From assembly GCA_016712405.1 (NCBI GenBank), contig JADJRD010000006.1:1-64000 (forward strand): a stretch of 64,000 nucleotides of DNA. Reading direction: 5' to 3'. The stretch's first letter is position 1. The number at the start of each line of letters is the position of its first letter. The stretch comes from Cellvibrio sp. (GTDB lineage: Bacteria > Pseudomonadota > Gammaproteobacteria > Pseudomonadales > Cellvibrionaceae). The notes beneath the pieces were generated by a model. The model did no database searches. It was not told the origin of the DNA and saw only the letters and a program-made list of their open reading frames with translations. Shown one piece after another: positions 54,520 through 64,000 of the stretch. Position numbers and translations under genes: made by a program.

Positions 54520-55941
54520 TTACTGCTTTTCAACCAACCTTAAGTAACTTAAAGCTTGATGTTGTTCACAACAATCATTTTCGCCGGGATGAAATTGCAG
54601 TGGGGATTCAATTCGCGATAAAGGCTTACCGCAAAGCTGACCGGTATTATCACGTGCACGACAAACAGGTAAATGATAATGCTCCAGCCAAGATTGATAT
54701 AAAGATTCATGCACACCACATTTCTCCGCGGCATAAGCCTGAGGATTATCGAGATACCGACCTATATCATCTTCCATGATACGAATCTCTCCCGCTCCGG
54801 GATGAAAACTAACAAAGGCAATTCCGGCTTTGCTTAAACGATGCAGCAAGTGATTACCTCCCTGACTAATCAGGGTTTGATTTTCTTGTTTTAGATTAAC
54901 AATTTCTTCGTTCAATGTACTTTCATTTTGATGGCGATAAAATAATTCTACCTCGCGCATTTCCAACATCTCACGCAACTCAGCCGTAGCGGCTTGAATT
55001 TTCACTTCCAATTCAAGTGTAAAATTTTCTTGCAGTGCTTGAATTTCTGAGCTCTCATCTTGAGCAGCTTTTAATTTGTGTGAGAAATATTCACGCATGC
55101 CTTCCACTTTATTGGCCTGCACATCCAAATTCTCTTTTAATAAACGATTACGATCCTCCAACTCCTGTTGTTGCACTTCCAATTGTTGAATTTTCTGTTG
55201 ATAAGCCTGTAAACGCTTTTGATGAGTTGACTGTAACTCTCCAACCTGTTCTTTAAATTTGTTATTGGTTGTCGCCAATAGTAATTCATGCTCCTTCACT
55301 AATTTCGCAATTCGCGACTCCCATTCTTTTTTTAAATTCACTTCGCGTTTGTAAGCAGATTCTTTTAAATTCGCGATAGTCTGTTTTATTGAAGGCGTAT
55401 CAAGTTGGGGAGGGTTTTCAACACTGGCTCTTTCGCTCAGAACAGGAACATTCGCATAAGCCCCTGAGAGCACTGATGGCTCTGTTTGTTTTATCGCTTT
55501 TCGAGTCAAACCAATACGATTGGTTTTCACGGCATGACGAAGCAATTGAAAACTATTGGCTTCGCCATCCATTACAGGATCCCATAAATTCTTTTGCTGC
55601 CAAGGAATGGGGCATTGACTGTAACAAACAAGACCTATGGATCCCGCCCCCAAATCCGGTCCACGACCAGCACTTTCCAGTAATTGTTCCAATGGAACGT
55701 TCCAGCGACGATCTGCCATGCCTTTAGTATCAAAACCCAGAAGAAAAAAAACTGCACCAGAAATATTAAGATCAGCACCTACCCGCAGGTAAACGGCTTT
55801 GGCAGAGGTATTGGCCGCATCAGGAAAAGGAATAAAGCCGTCGAGAATGGCCTCAAACTCGGGGTATAACAATTCCCTGATTATTTGACTTCCACTGAAA
55901 AAAAACACCGCATCCGTATGCTCAGAGGCAAAATTTGACAT
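54520..55941 (-). CDS. Coiled-coil cytoplasmic protein of unknown function
   Basis: The 473-residue product has no signal peptide. The N-terminal globular part (SGSQIIRELLYPEFEAILDG, AVYLRVGADLNISGAVFFLL, LEQLLESAGRGPDLGAGSIG) is followed from about residue 190 by a long coiled coil (SAYKREVNLKKEWESRIAKL and VQQQELEDRNRLLKENLDVQ) and a C-terminal part with HRLSKAGIAFVSFHPGAGEI, then CRARDNTGQLCGKPL and FHPGENDCCEQHQ. The Cys-rich end (C-x...C-x...CC-x-x-H) could bind zinc. I recognise no family. It begins the run that leads to nadK, 35 bases before the PLP enzyme. Confidence 0.7.
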   Translation of the reverse strand: MSNFASEHTDAVFFFSGSQIIRELLYPEFEAILDGFIPFPDAANTSAKAVYLRVGADLNISGAVFFLLGFDTKGMADRRWNVPLEQLLESAGRGPDLGAGSIGLVCYSQCPIPWQQKNLWDPVMDGEANSFQLLRHAVKTNRIGLTRKAIKQTEPSVLSGAYANVPVLSERASVENPPQLDTPSIKQTIANLKESAYKREVNLKKEWESRIAKLVKEHELLLATTNNKFKEQVGELQSTHQKRLQAYQQKIQQLEVQQQELEDRNRLLKENLDVQANKVEGMREYFSHKLKAAQDESSEIQALQENFTLELEVKIQAATAELREMLEMREVELFYRHQNESTLNEEIVNLKQENQTLISQGGNHLLHRLSKAGIAFVSFHPGAGEIRIMEDDIGRYLDNPQAYAAEKCGVHESLYQSWLEHYHLPVCRARDNTGQLCGKPLSRIESPLQFHPGENDCCEQHQALSYLRLVEKQ

Positions 55942-56311
55942 TAATAACCTTCATCTGTCGACGCTAGATGATTGGAGTATAGAAAAAGGAAATCAACGAA
56001 AACGTGAAAAATGTCCAAGAGCTTGCAGTTTTCGACAGAATTGCGGGCTAATCGACAAATTTTGTCAAAAAACCCAGTGAATCCAGTTACTTAAAGCTCA
56101 GAATAGTCATCCCCCTCTTCATCCAAGTCATCAGGCAACGTCAGTACATCTTCAAGATAATCATTCATATCACTTACCAAAAAATTAGCTGAACCCAGCT
56201 TATCTACAAGGCATGACAAGAATGTGAATGACTAATAAATTAATTGAAATATGGGCTACGACTACAAAAAAAGGCGATCCGAAGATCGCCTTTTTTCATC
56301 AAAACAGATAA
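55942..56311. other. Gap between the coiled-coil gene and sucD
   Basis: Most of this gap has no gene. One small acidic open frame on the minus strand (56091-56168, 25 residues, start MNDYLEDVLTLPDD, end DDYSEL) is visible, but no ribosome site or family is evident. The last part (about 56265-56296) is the terminator of the suc operon. Confidence 0.4.
56265..56296 (-). terminator. Terminator of the suc operon with a UUCG tetraloop
   Basis: On the minus strand the hairpin reads GGCGATC-TTCG-GATCGCC, a perfect 7-bp stem closed by the extra-stable C(UUCG)G tetraloop, flanked by A6 upstream and T7 downstream. It lies about 16 bases after the sucD stop. Confidence 0.95.
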
Positions 56312-57187
56312 TTACCAACCGGTAATTTCTTTCAATGCTTTACCAATGTCCGCCAAACTTTTTACGGTTTTAACACCGGCATCTTCCAATGCTGCGAATT
56401 TCTCATCAGCAGTCCCTTTGCCACCAGAAATAATCGCACCAGCATGACCCATACGCTTACCGGCAGGTGCAGTTACACCAGCGATGTAAGACACAACAGG
56501 TTTGGTCACGTTAGCTTTGATAAAAGCAGCTGCTTCTTCTTCTGCAGAACCACCAATTTCACCGATCATGACGATGGCTTCGGTTTGTGGATCAGCTTGG
56601 AATAACTTCAGGATGTCGATGAAGTTTGAGCCTGGGATTGGGTCACCACCAATACCTACACAAGTCGATTGGCCGAAACCATAATCAGTCGTTTGCTTAA
56701 CGGCTTCATAAGTCAAAGTACCGGAACGGGAAACGATTCCGACTTTACCTGGCTTGTGAATGTGGCCTGGCATAATGCCGATTTTACATTCGCCTGGAGT
56801 GATAACGCCTGGGCAGTTAGGGCCAATCAAACGTACGCCCAACTCGTCACACTTCACTTTTGCATCCAGCATGTCGAGTGTAGGAATACCTTCGGTGATA
56901 CAAACAATCAACTTGATTCCACCAAAAGCGGCTTCGAGGATTGAGTCTTTACAGAAAGCAGCAGGAACATAAATAACTGATGCAGTGGCACCGGTAGCAG
57001 CAACAGCCTCAGCAACAGTGTTGAACACTGGCAAACCAAGATGCGTTTGACCGCCTTTACCTGGAGTCACACCGCCGACCATTTTGGTTCCGTAGGCGAT
57101 TGCTTGTTCGGAGTGGAAAGTACCTTGTGCACCGGTGAAACCTTGGCAGATTACTTTGGTGTCTTTGTTAATTAGAACGCTCATCAT
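56312..57187 (-). CDS. sucD: Succinyl-CoA synthetase alpha subunit
   Basis: The 291-residue product has the CoA/ADP site [20 protein letters not shown] and the phosphorylated active-site His in [16 protein letters not shown]. With SucC it makes ATP or GTP from succinyl-CoA in the TCA cycle. It starts 6 bases after sucC, and the strong UUCG terminator follows. It is the last gene of the sucABCD-lpdA operon. Confidence 0.96.
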   Translation of the reverse strand: MMSVLINKDTKVICQGFTGAQGTFHSEQAIAYGTKMVGGVTPGKGGQTHLGLPVFNTVAEAVAATGATASVIYVPAAFCKDSILEAAFGGIKLIVCITEGIPTLDMLDAKVKCDELGVRLIGPNCPGVITPGECKIGIMPGHIHKPGKVGIVSRSGTLTYEAVKQTTDYGFGQSTCVGIGGDPIPGSNFIDILKLFQADPQTEAIVMIGEIGGSAEEEAAAFIKANVTKPVVSYIAGVTAPAGKRMGHAGAIISGGKGTADEKFAALEDAGVKTVKSLADIGKALKEITGW

Positions 57188-57193
57188 TCACTC

Positions 57194-58360
57194 CTAGGCG
57201 TTAGCTGCAGCAGCAACGACTTTCTTGGCTGCGCCAGTCAAATCGGTATCAGCAATAATGTTCATGCCGCTTTCAGTCAGGACTTTAGCGCCCAGTTCAG
57301 CGTTGTTGCCTTGCAGACGAACGACTACAGGCACTTTTACACCGACTTCTTTCACAGCACCGATTACACCTTCAGCGATCATGTCGCAACGAACGATACC
57401 ACCGAAGATGTTGATGAATACCGCTTTCACTTTGTCATCAGACAGAATGATTTTGAATGCTTCAACAACGCGTTCTTTAGTCGCACCACCACCTACGTCG
57501 AGGAAGTTGGCTGGTTGGCCGCCGTGGTGTTTAACAATGTCCATAGTGCCCATTGCCAAACCTGCGCCGTTAACCATACAACCAATGTTGCCGCCGAGTG
57601 CAACGTAGTTGAGCTCCCAAGCTTGAGCGTGAGCTTCGCGTGGGTCGTCTTGTGATGGATCATGGAAAGCTTTGATATCGGGGTGACGATAAACTGCGTT
57701 GGAATCAATAACGATTTTTGCGTCCAAACAATGCAGGTCGCCATCTTTCTTGATAACCAGTGGGTTAACTTCGAGCAGGGCCAAATCTTTTTCCTGGAAC
57801 AATTTTGCAAGACCCAAAAAGATCTTCACAAATTGATTCACTTGTTTGTCTTTCAAACCTAATTTGAAAGCCAATTCACGGCCTTGGAAACCTTGAGCAC
57901 CCACTAATGGATCAACAGTGGCTTTCAAAATTTTCTCTGGTGTTTCGTGTGCAACTTTTTCAATTTCAACACCGCCTTCGGTGGAGGCCATGAATACTAT
58001 GCGACGGCTTGAGCGATCAACGACTGCGCCTAAATAAAGTTCTTTATCAATATCAGTGCAGGTCTCAACCAAAATACGGCTGACAGGCTGACCTTTTTCG
58101 TCTGTTTGGTAAGTGACCAAACGTTGGCCCAACCATTTTTCAGCAAAGGCTTTGATTTCATCTTTTGATTTCACCAGCTTAACGCCGCCCGCTTTACCGC
58201 GGCCACCAGCGTGAACCTGAGCTTTTACGACGAACATATCGCCGCCAATTTGATCTGCGGCTGCAACAGCTTCTTCAACGGTTGCGGCAGCAATGCCTTT
58301 GGAAACAGGCAAACCATATTGGGCAAACAATTGTTTACCCTGATATTCGTGCAAATTCAT
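57194..58360 (-). CDS. sucC: Succinyl-CoA synthetase beta subunit
   Basis: The 388-residue product starts [20 protein letters not shown] (ATG 58360; the longer frame to 58429 is not used) and has the ATP-grasp fold with [39 protein letters not shown] and the CoA-ligase end [20 protein letters not shown]. It pairs with SucD. The gene is 129 bases after lpdA and 6 bases before sucD. Confidence 0.96.
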   Translation of the reverse strand: MNLHEYQGKQLFAQYGLPVSKGIAAATVEEAVAAADQIGGDMFVVKAQVHAGGRGKAGGVKLVKSKDEIKAFAEKWLGQRLVTYQTDEKGQPVSRILVETCTDIDKELYLGAVVDRSSRRIVFMASTEGGVEIEKVAHETPEKILKATVDPLVGAQGFQGRELAFKLGLKDKQVNQFVKIFLGLAKLFQEKDLALLEVNPLVIKKDGDLHCLDAKIVIDSNAVYRHPDIKAFHDPSQDDPREAHAQAWELNYVALGGNIGCMVNGAGLAMGTMDIVKHHGGQPANFLDVGGGATKERVVEAFKIILSDDKVKAVFINIFGGIVRCDMIAEGVIGAVKEVGVKVPVVVRLQGNNAELGAKVLTESGMNIIADTDLTGAAKKVVAAAANA

Positions 58361-58489
58361 GGTGTTGTTCCATTTGACGATGTTGGACAGTTTTGAGTTT
58401 TTGCCAACGGGGTTATCTATGGCAAACAAGCCTTGTGAGCCTGCCGCCGCCTAAAAGTAAGAACTCTATGGTTCTCTTAACGCTTCTTC

Positions 58490-60027
<1,538 letters not shown>

Positions 60028-60044
60028 ATTGAATAAAAATTAAA

Positions 60045-61238
60045 TTAAATTTCCAACAAAATGCGCGCAGGATCTTCCAACAAATCTTTAATAGTCACCA
60101 GGAATTGCACTGCATCTTTTCCATCCAACAAACGGTGGTCATAAGACAAAGCCAAATACATCATCGGCAGAATTTCTACTTTGCCATTCACTGCCATTGG
60201 GCGTTCTTGAATCTTGTGCATACCGAGAATTGCAGATTGTGGCAAATTCAAAATCGGCGTGGACAACAAAGAACCAAAGGTTCCGCCGTTAGTGATAGTA
60301 AAAGTACCGCCTGACATTTCTTCGATGCCCAACTTACCGTCACGTGCACGCGCACCAAAATCACGAATCGTATTTTCGATAGTGGCGAGGCTCATATTTT
60401 CTGCGTTGCGTAACACAGGCACTACCAAACCTTTATCGGTTGATACGGCCACACCAATATCCTGATAACCGTGATATACCACATCGTTACCATCAATAGA
60501 GGCATTCACCACCGGGAAACGACGCAATGCTTCAGCAGCGGCTTTTACGAAGAAACTCATAAAGCCCAAACGTGCGCCGTTGTGTGACTTTTCAAATTGA
60601 TCTTTGTATTTGGCACGCAGTGCCATGATCGGTGCCATGTTCACTTCGTTGAAGGTAGTCAACATTGCGGTAGTACTAGTGGCTTCAAGTAAACGTTCGG
60701 CAATGCGCTTGCGCAAACGAGTCATAGGCACACGCTTTTCAACACGATCACCGGTTGCTTCGATAGCGACTGGAGCAACCGTAGTTGCTGCAACAACAGG
60801 TGCTGATTTCAAATGATTGGCAACATCTTCTTTCAATACGCGACCATCTTTGCCAGAACCGGCAACAGCAGCTGCATTGATATTATTTTCTTCTGCCATT
60901 TTGCGAGCAGCAGGATTCACCGCTTTCTCTGTAGTTGCCGCTGCAGGTTTTGCTTCTGCTTTTGGTGCAGCTGTTGCTGCAGGAGCAGAAGCAGAAGCGG
61001 AGCCTTCTACAAACTTGGCAATCACTTCGTTACTCAGAACAGTATCGCCTTCGCCTTTAAAGATTTCAGCAATGCTTCCATCGGCAGGCGCCACTACTTC
61101 CAATACAACTTTGTCAGTTTCAATATCAACAATTAATTCATCACGTTTGACGGCTTCACCAGGTTTTTTATGCCAGGTTGCCACAGTGCCATCAGCAACT
61201 GATTCAGGAAATGTAGGGGCTTTGATTTCGATACTCAT
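60045..61238 (-). CDS. sucB: 2-Oxoglutarate dehydrogenase E2, dihydrolipoyl succinyltransferase
   Basis: The 397-residue product has one lipoyl domain (lipoyl Lys in [16 protein letters not shown]), an Ala/Pro/Lys-rich linker, the peripheral-subunit-binding domain ([20 protein letters not shown]) and the acyltransferase core with [19 protein letters not shown]. It transfers succinyl to CoA. It starts 47 bases after sucA and is followed by lpdA. Confidence 0.96.
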   Translation of the reverse strand: MSIEIKAPTFPESVADGTVATWHKKPGEAVKRDELIVDIETDKVVLEVVAPADGSIAEIFKGEGDTVLSNEVIAKFVEGSASASAPAATAAPKAEAKPAAATTEKAVNPAARKMAEENNINAAAVAGSGKDGRVLKEDVANHLKSAPVVAATTVAPVAIEATGDRVEKRVPMTRLRKRIAERLLEATSTTAMLTTFNEVNMAPIMALRAKYKDQFEKSHNGARLGFMSFFVKAAAEALRRFPVVNASIDGNDVVYHGYQDIGVAVSTDKGLVVPVLRNAENMSLATIENTIRDFGARARDGKLGIEEMSGGTFTITNGGTFGSLLSTPILNLPQSAILGMHKIQERPMAVNGKVEILPMMYLALSYDHRLLDGKDAVQFLVTIKDLLEDPARILLEI

Positions 61239-61285
61239 TTTGATTCCATCTCTCTTAGCGCTATTAACAGTGAATTTTCAAATAA

Positions 61286-64000
61286 TCAAACATTGAGTGC
61301 TTGATCAACAAAACGTTTTTCTTCTTCGATATGAGCCGACATATAACCACCTGCTGGCGCTGCTAACGAAGGTCGACCGACATATTCCAAATACAAATTG
61401 GGGTATATGTCATCTACCACGCGACGCATACGATGCTGGCTACTGTACCAAGCGCCTTGGTTCATTGGACACTCTTGACACCAATAAATACTTTTGATGT
61501 TTTTGAATGGTGCCAATGCTGCTCTGAGTTCTTGATCCGGGAAAGGATAAAGCTGCTCTATACGTATCAAGGCAACATTTTCCTGATTCCGCTTCATCAT
61601 CTCAGCCAACAAGGTGTAATAGACCTTGCCGCTACACAATATCACCCGTTCAGTTTTGGCTGGATCTACACGAGTATCACCAATCACATTTTGGAATTGA
61701 CCACTGGATAAATCTTCCAATGTGGAGATTGCCAAAGGATGACGCAACAGGGACTTAGGACTCATCACTACCAATGGACGACGCATGGGGCGAATCGCCT
61801 GGCGACGTAGCATATGATAAACCTGTGCCGGAGTGGTAGGGATACAGACTTGGATGTTGTGTTCAGCACACAACTGCATAAAGCGTTCAAGGCGAGCGGA
61901 AGAATGCTCTGGGCCCTGCCCTTCATAACCATGTGGTAACAACATGGTTAGACCACACAAACGACCCCACTTATGCTCACCACTGGTAATGAACTGATCG
62001 ATAACGACTTGCGCACCGTTGGCGAAATCACCAAATTGCGCTTCCCAAATCACCAACCCAGAAGGTGCTGTAGTTGAGTAGCCATATTCAAACGCCAATA
62101 CCGCTTCTTCTGACAAATAAGAATCATACAGGGTGAAATCCGGTTGGCCTGACTTCATGTTACACAACGGTGTGTAGGCAGAACCGTCTTTTTGGCTGTG
62201 CACAACCGCATGGCGATGCGAGAAAGTACCGCGCCCGACATCCTGACCCGTCATACGTACTGGATAACCTTGCTCAATCAAAGTTGCGTAAGCCAGAGTT
62301 TCTGCCATTCCCCAGTTCAGTGGTAAAGCACCAGCCGACATTTTGCGACGATCTTCGTAAATTTTTTCCACTTGTTTTTGCAAGACTATTCCGTCAGGAA
62401 TTTCACACATTTTATTGGCGAGCGCTTGCAACTTTTGCAGATCAAATCCGGTGTTAGCTTTTGTCTGCCAATCGTGACCTAAATAGGGTGTCCAATCCAC
62501 AAACAAACTACTGTCAGGCTCACTCACCAAACCACTGGCAACATGCTCACCACGGTCCAAAGCAGCACGGTAATTAGTAACCAAATTATCAGCATCGGTT
62601 TGAGTCAATAAACTTTCTGCTACCAATTTATCAGCATACAAAGTGCGAGTGGTTTTCAAATTGCGGATGACTTGGTACATCAAAGGTTGTGTTGCAGATG
62701 GCTCGTCGGTTTCGTTATGACCACGACGGCGATAACAAACCAAATCGATTACTACATCTTTTTTAAATTCGTAACGATAATCAACCGCTAATTGTGCAAC
62801 AAATAAAACTGCTTCAGGGTCATCACCATTCACATGGAAAATCGGTGCCTCGATCATTTTGGCAACGTCAGTGCAATATTCCGTTGAGCGAGAATCTTCT
62901 TTTTTGTTAGTGGTAAAACCCACCTGATTGTTGATCACAATATGCAAAGTACCGCCAGTGCCGTAAGCGCGGGTTTGTGACATTTGGAAAGTTTCCATGA
63001 CCACACCCTGACCAGCAAATGCAGCATCACCATGCACCACAATTGGCACTACCGTACTACCTGTTTTATCCAATCGACGATCTTGGCGGGCACGGACAGA
63101 CCCTTCAACTACAGGCGATACAATTTCCAGATGCGATGGGTTAAACGCCATAGCCATGTGTAACTCACCGCCAGGTGTCATTACGTTGGATGAAAAACCT
63201 GAGTGATACTTCACATCACCAGAGGTATTGAGCGATCGCTTGCCGTCAAATTCAGCAAACAAATCCGCAGGATTTTTACCAAACACATTCACTAATGCAT
63301 TCAAACGACCACGGTGTGCCATACCCAACACAATTTCTTTTGCACCGTAAGTACCAGAACGTTTAACCAATGAATCCACAAGAGGAATAAAACTTTCACC
63401 ACCTTCCAAACCAAAACGTTTGGTACCGGGGTATTTACTATCCAAATGTTTTTCCAAGCCTTCGGCAGCAGTCAAACGCTCCAATAACGCCAAGCGTTGT
63501 TCTTTGGTGAACGTGGGTTTTGAACGTACAGATTCCAAACGCTGTTGCAACCATTGTTTTTCAGCCAATGGTGTGATGTGCATAATTTCTGCACCAATTT
63601 TTCCGCAGTAGGTTTGTTCCAATGCATCCACGATTTCTTTCAGCGTGGCCGTTTCTTTTCCGATAAACAAACTGCCAGTGCTAAAACCGGTATCTAAATC
63701 TGCATTAGTTAAACCGTGAAAACTTAATTCAAGATCAGGCACAGGTGAACGCTGCATCAAGCCTAGAGGATCAAGCTGCGCTTTTTGATGTCCACGAAAG
63801 CGATAGGAACTAATCAGCTGTATCAATTTAATTTGTTTTTGCTCGTGATCTGCTCCAGCTGCACCCACAGTAGCAACCGTACGCACCCGGCTTTTGCCCA
63901 ATTGCTCGAACTGAGCGCGAACAACCGAATGAGGAACATCCTGACTCAACACACCATTTACACGAGGCAGCTGATCAAAATAATTTTTCCACTCAGTTGG
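61286..64000 (-). CDS. sucA: 2-Oxoglutarate dehydrogenase E1 (N-terminal start outside window)
   Basis: The frame is open to the right edge of the window: the last bases encode PTEWKNYFDQLPRVNGVLSQ, part of the usual SucA N-terminus, so the true start is beyond 64000. The visible part (about 905 residues) includes MAHRGRLNALVNVFGK, the thiamine-diphosphate region VVHGDAAFAGQGVVMETFQM and the C-terminal VYWCQECPMNQGAWY-like end (SIYWCQECPMNQGAWYSSQH). It is the first gene of sucA-sucB-lpdA-sucC-sucD and decarboxylates 2-oxoglutarate. Confidence 0.95.
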   Translation of the reverse strand, partial: PTEWKNYFDQLPRVNGVLSQDVPHSVVRAQFEQLGKSRVRTVATVGAAGADHEQKQIKLIQLISSYRFRGHQKAQLDPLGLMQRSPVPDLELSFHGLTNADLDTGFSTGSLFIGKETATLKEIVDALEQTYCGKIGAEIMHITPLAEKQWLQQRLESVRSKPTFTKEQRLALLERLTAAEGLEKHLDSKYPGTKRFGLEGGESFIPLVDSLVKRSGTYGAKEIVLGMAHRGRLNALVNVFGKNPADLFAEFDGKRSLNTSGDVKYHSGFSSNVMTPGGELHMAMAFNPSHLEIVSPVVEGSVRARQDRRLDKTGSTVVPIVVHGDAAFAGQGVVMETFQMSQTRAYGTGGTLHIVINNQVGFTTNKKEDSRSTEYCTDVAKMIEAPIFHVNGDDPEAVLFVAQLAVDYRYEFKKDVVIDLVCYRRRGHNETDEPSATQPLMYQVIRNLKTTRTLYADKLVAESLLTQTDADNLVTNYRAALDRGEHVASGLVSEPDSSLFVDWTPYLGHDWQTKANTGFDLQKLQALANKMCEIPDGIVLQKQVEKIYEDRRKMSAGALPLNWGMAETLAYATLIEQGYPVRMTGQDVGRGTFSHRHAVVHSQKDGSAYTPLCNMKSGQPDFTLYDSYLSEEAVLAFEYGYSTTAPSGLVIWEAQFGDFANGAQVVIDQFITSGEHKWGRLCGLTMLLPHGYEGQGPEHSSARLERFMQLCAEHNIQVCIPTTPAQVYHMLRRQAIRPMRRPLVVMSPKSLLRHPLAISTLEDLSSGQFQNVIGDTRVDPAKTERVILCSGKVYYTLLAEMMKRNQENVALIRIEQLYPFPDQELRAALAPFKNIKSIYWCQECPMNQGAWYSSQHRMRRVVDDIYPNLYLEYVGRPSLAAPAGGYMSAHIEEEKRFVDQALNV

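Overview
The window looks like chromosomal DNA of a free-living, aerobic gammaproteobacterium. I infer a Cellvibrio/Pseudomonas-like lineage from gene content and order: pepN - DUF1315 - nadK, a 180-kDa-class NAD-glutamate dehydrogenase next to DUF2835, an LplT-Aas fusion, RegB/RegA, a TonB siderophore system with PiuC, and sucAB-lpdA-sucCD. No rRNA, tRNA, CRISPR, integrase or transposase gene was seen.

Layout. 1-4.4 kb: end of a cyclase-FHA protein, an RDD membrane protein, lptG/lptF (LPS export) and an outer-membrane barrel protein. 4.5-7.2 kb: an ECF-type sigma factor operon with a DUF3619 membrane protein, a small exported protein and a DUF3106 repeat protein, plus a separate exported protein. 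7.3-12.3 kb: a TPM-domain protein and a large LplT-Aas lysophospholipid repair protein. 12.3-14.2 kb: a fuconolactonase-like hydrolase and a zinc alcohol dehydrogenase. 14.2-22.3 kb: an iron-uptake island (DUF4198 remnant, DUF2271, PepSY proteins, PiuC dioxygenase, FMN alpha-hydroxyacid oxidase, TonB-dependent receptor, and divergent tonB-exbB-exbD). 22.3-26.6 kb: a PP2C/Ser-Thr kinase fusion, a nitrate/nitrite transporter and the gutted remains of a second PP2C-kinase. 26.6-29.9 kb: a MATE exporter and convergent RegA/RegB redox regulators. 30-34.4 kb: aceE-aceF. 34.8-40.3 kb: HopJ-like protein, DUF2835, NAD-GDH. 40.5-47.6 kb: a MoxR/DUF58/Bat cluster. 47.6-56 kb: thioredoxin 2, pepN, DUF1315, nadK, a CNB-rhodanese protein, a PLP enzyme and a coiled-coil protein. 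56.3-64 kb: sucA(partial)-sucB-lpdA-sucC-sucD.

Two patterns run across the window. First, nine genes are broken by what reads as exactly one missing base, usually in a short homopolymer, and three more (DUF4198, second PP2C-kinase, moxR) keep both ends but have lost the middle. The single-base cases could be sequencing errors; the gutted genes are harder to explain that way and may be real decay. Second, a dispersed GC-rich inverted-repeat family (CCCTCCCC...GGGGAGGG type) sits in intergenic gaps and at gene ends, where it supplies stop codons, C-terminal tails and, for batD, a replaced start region. Central metabolism (suc and ace operons, NAD-GDH) is intact.

I did not find a clearly new defence or mobile system. 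The best leads are the three exact 21-bp-period repeats before the nitrate transporter, the iron island combining an FMN oxidase with PepSY/DUF2271 proteins, the sigma/DUF3619/DUF3106 operon, and the gene-end repeat family.
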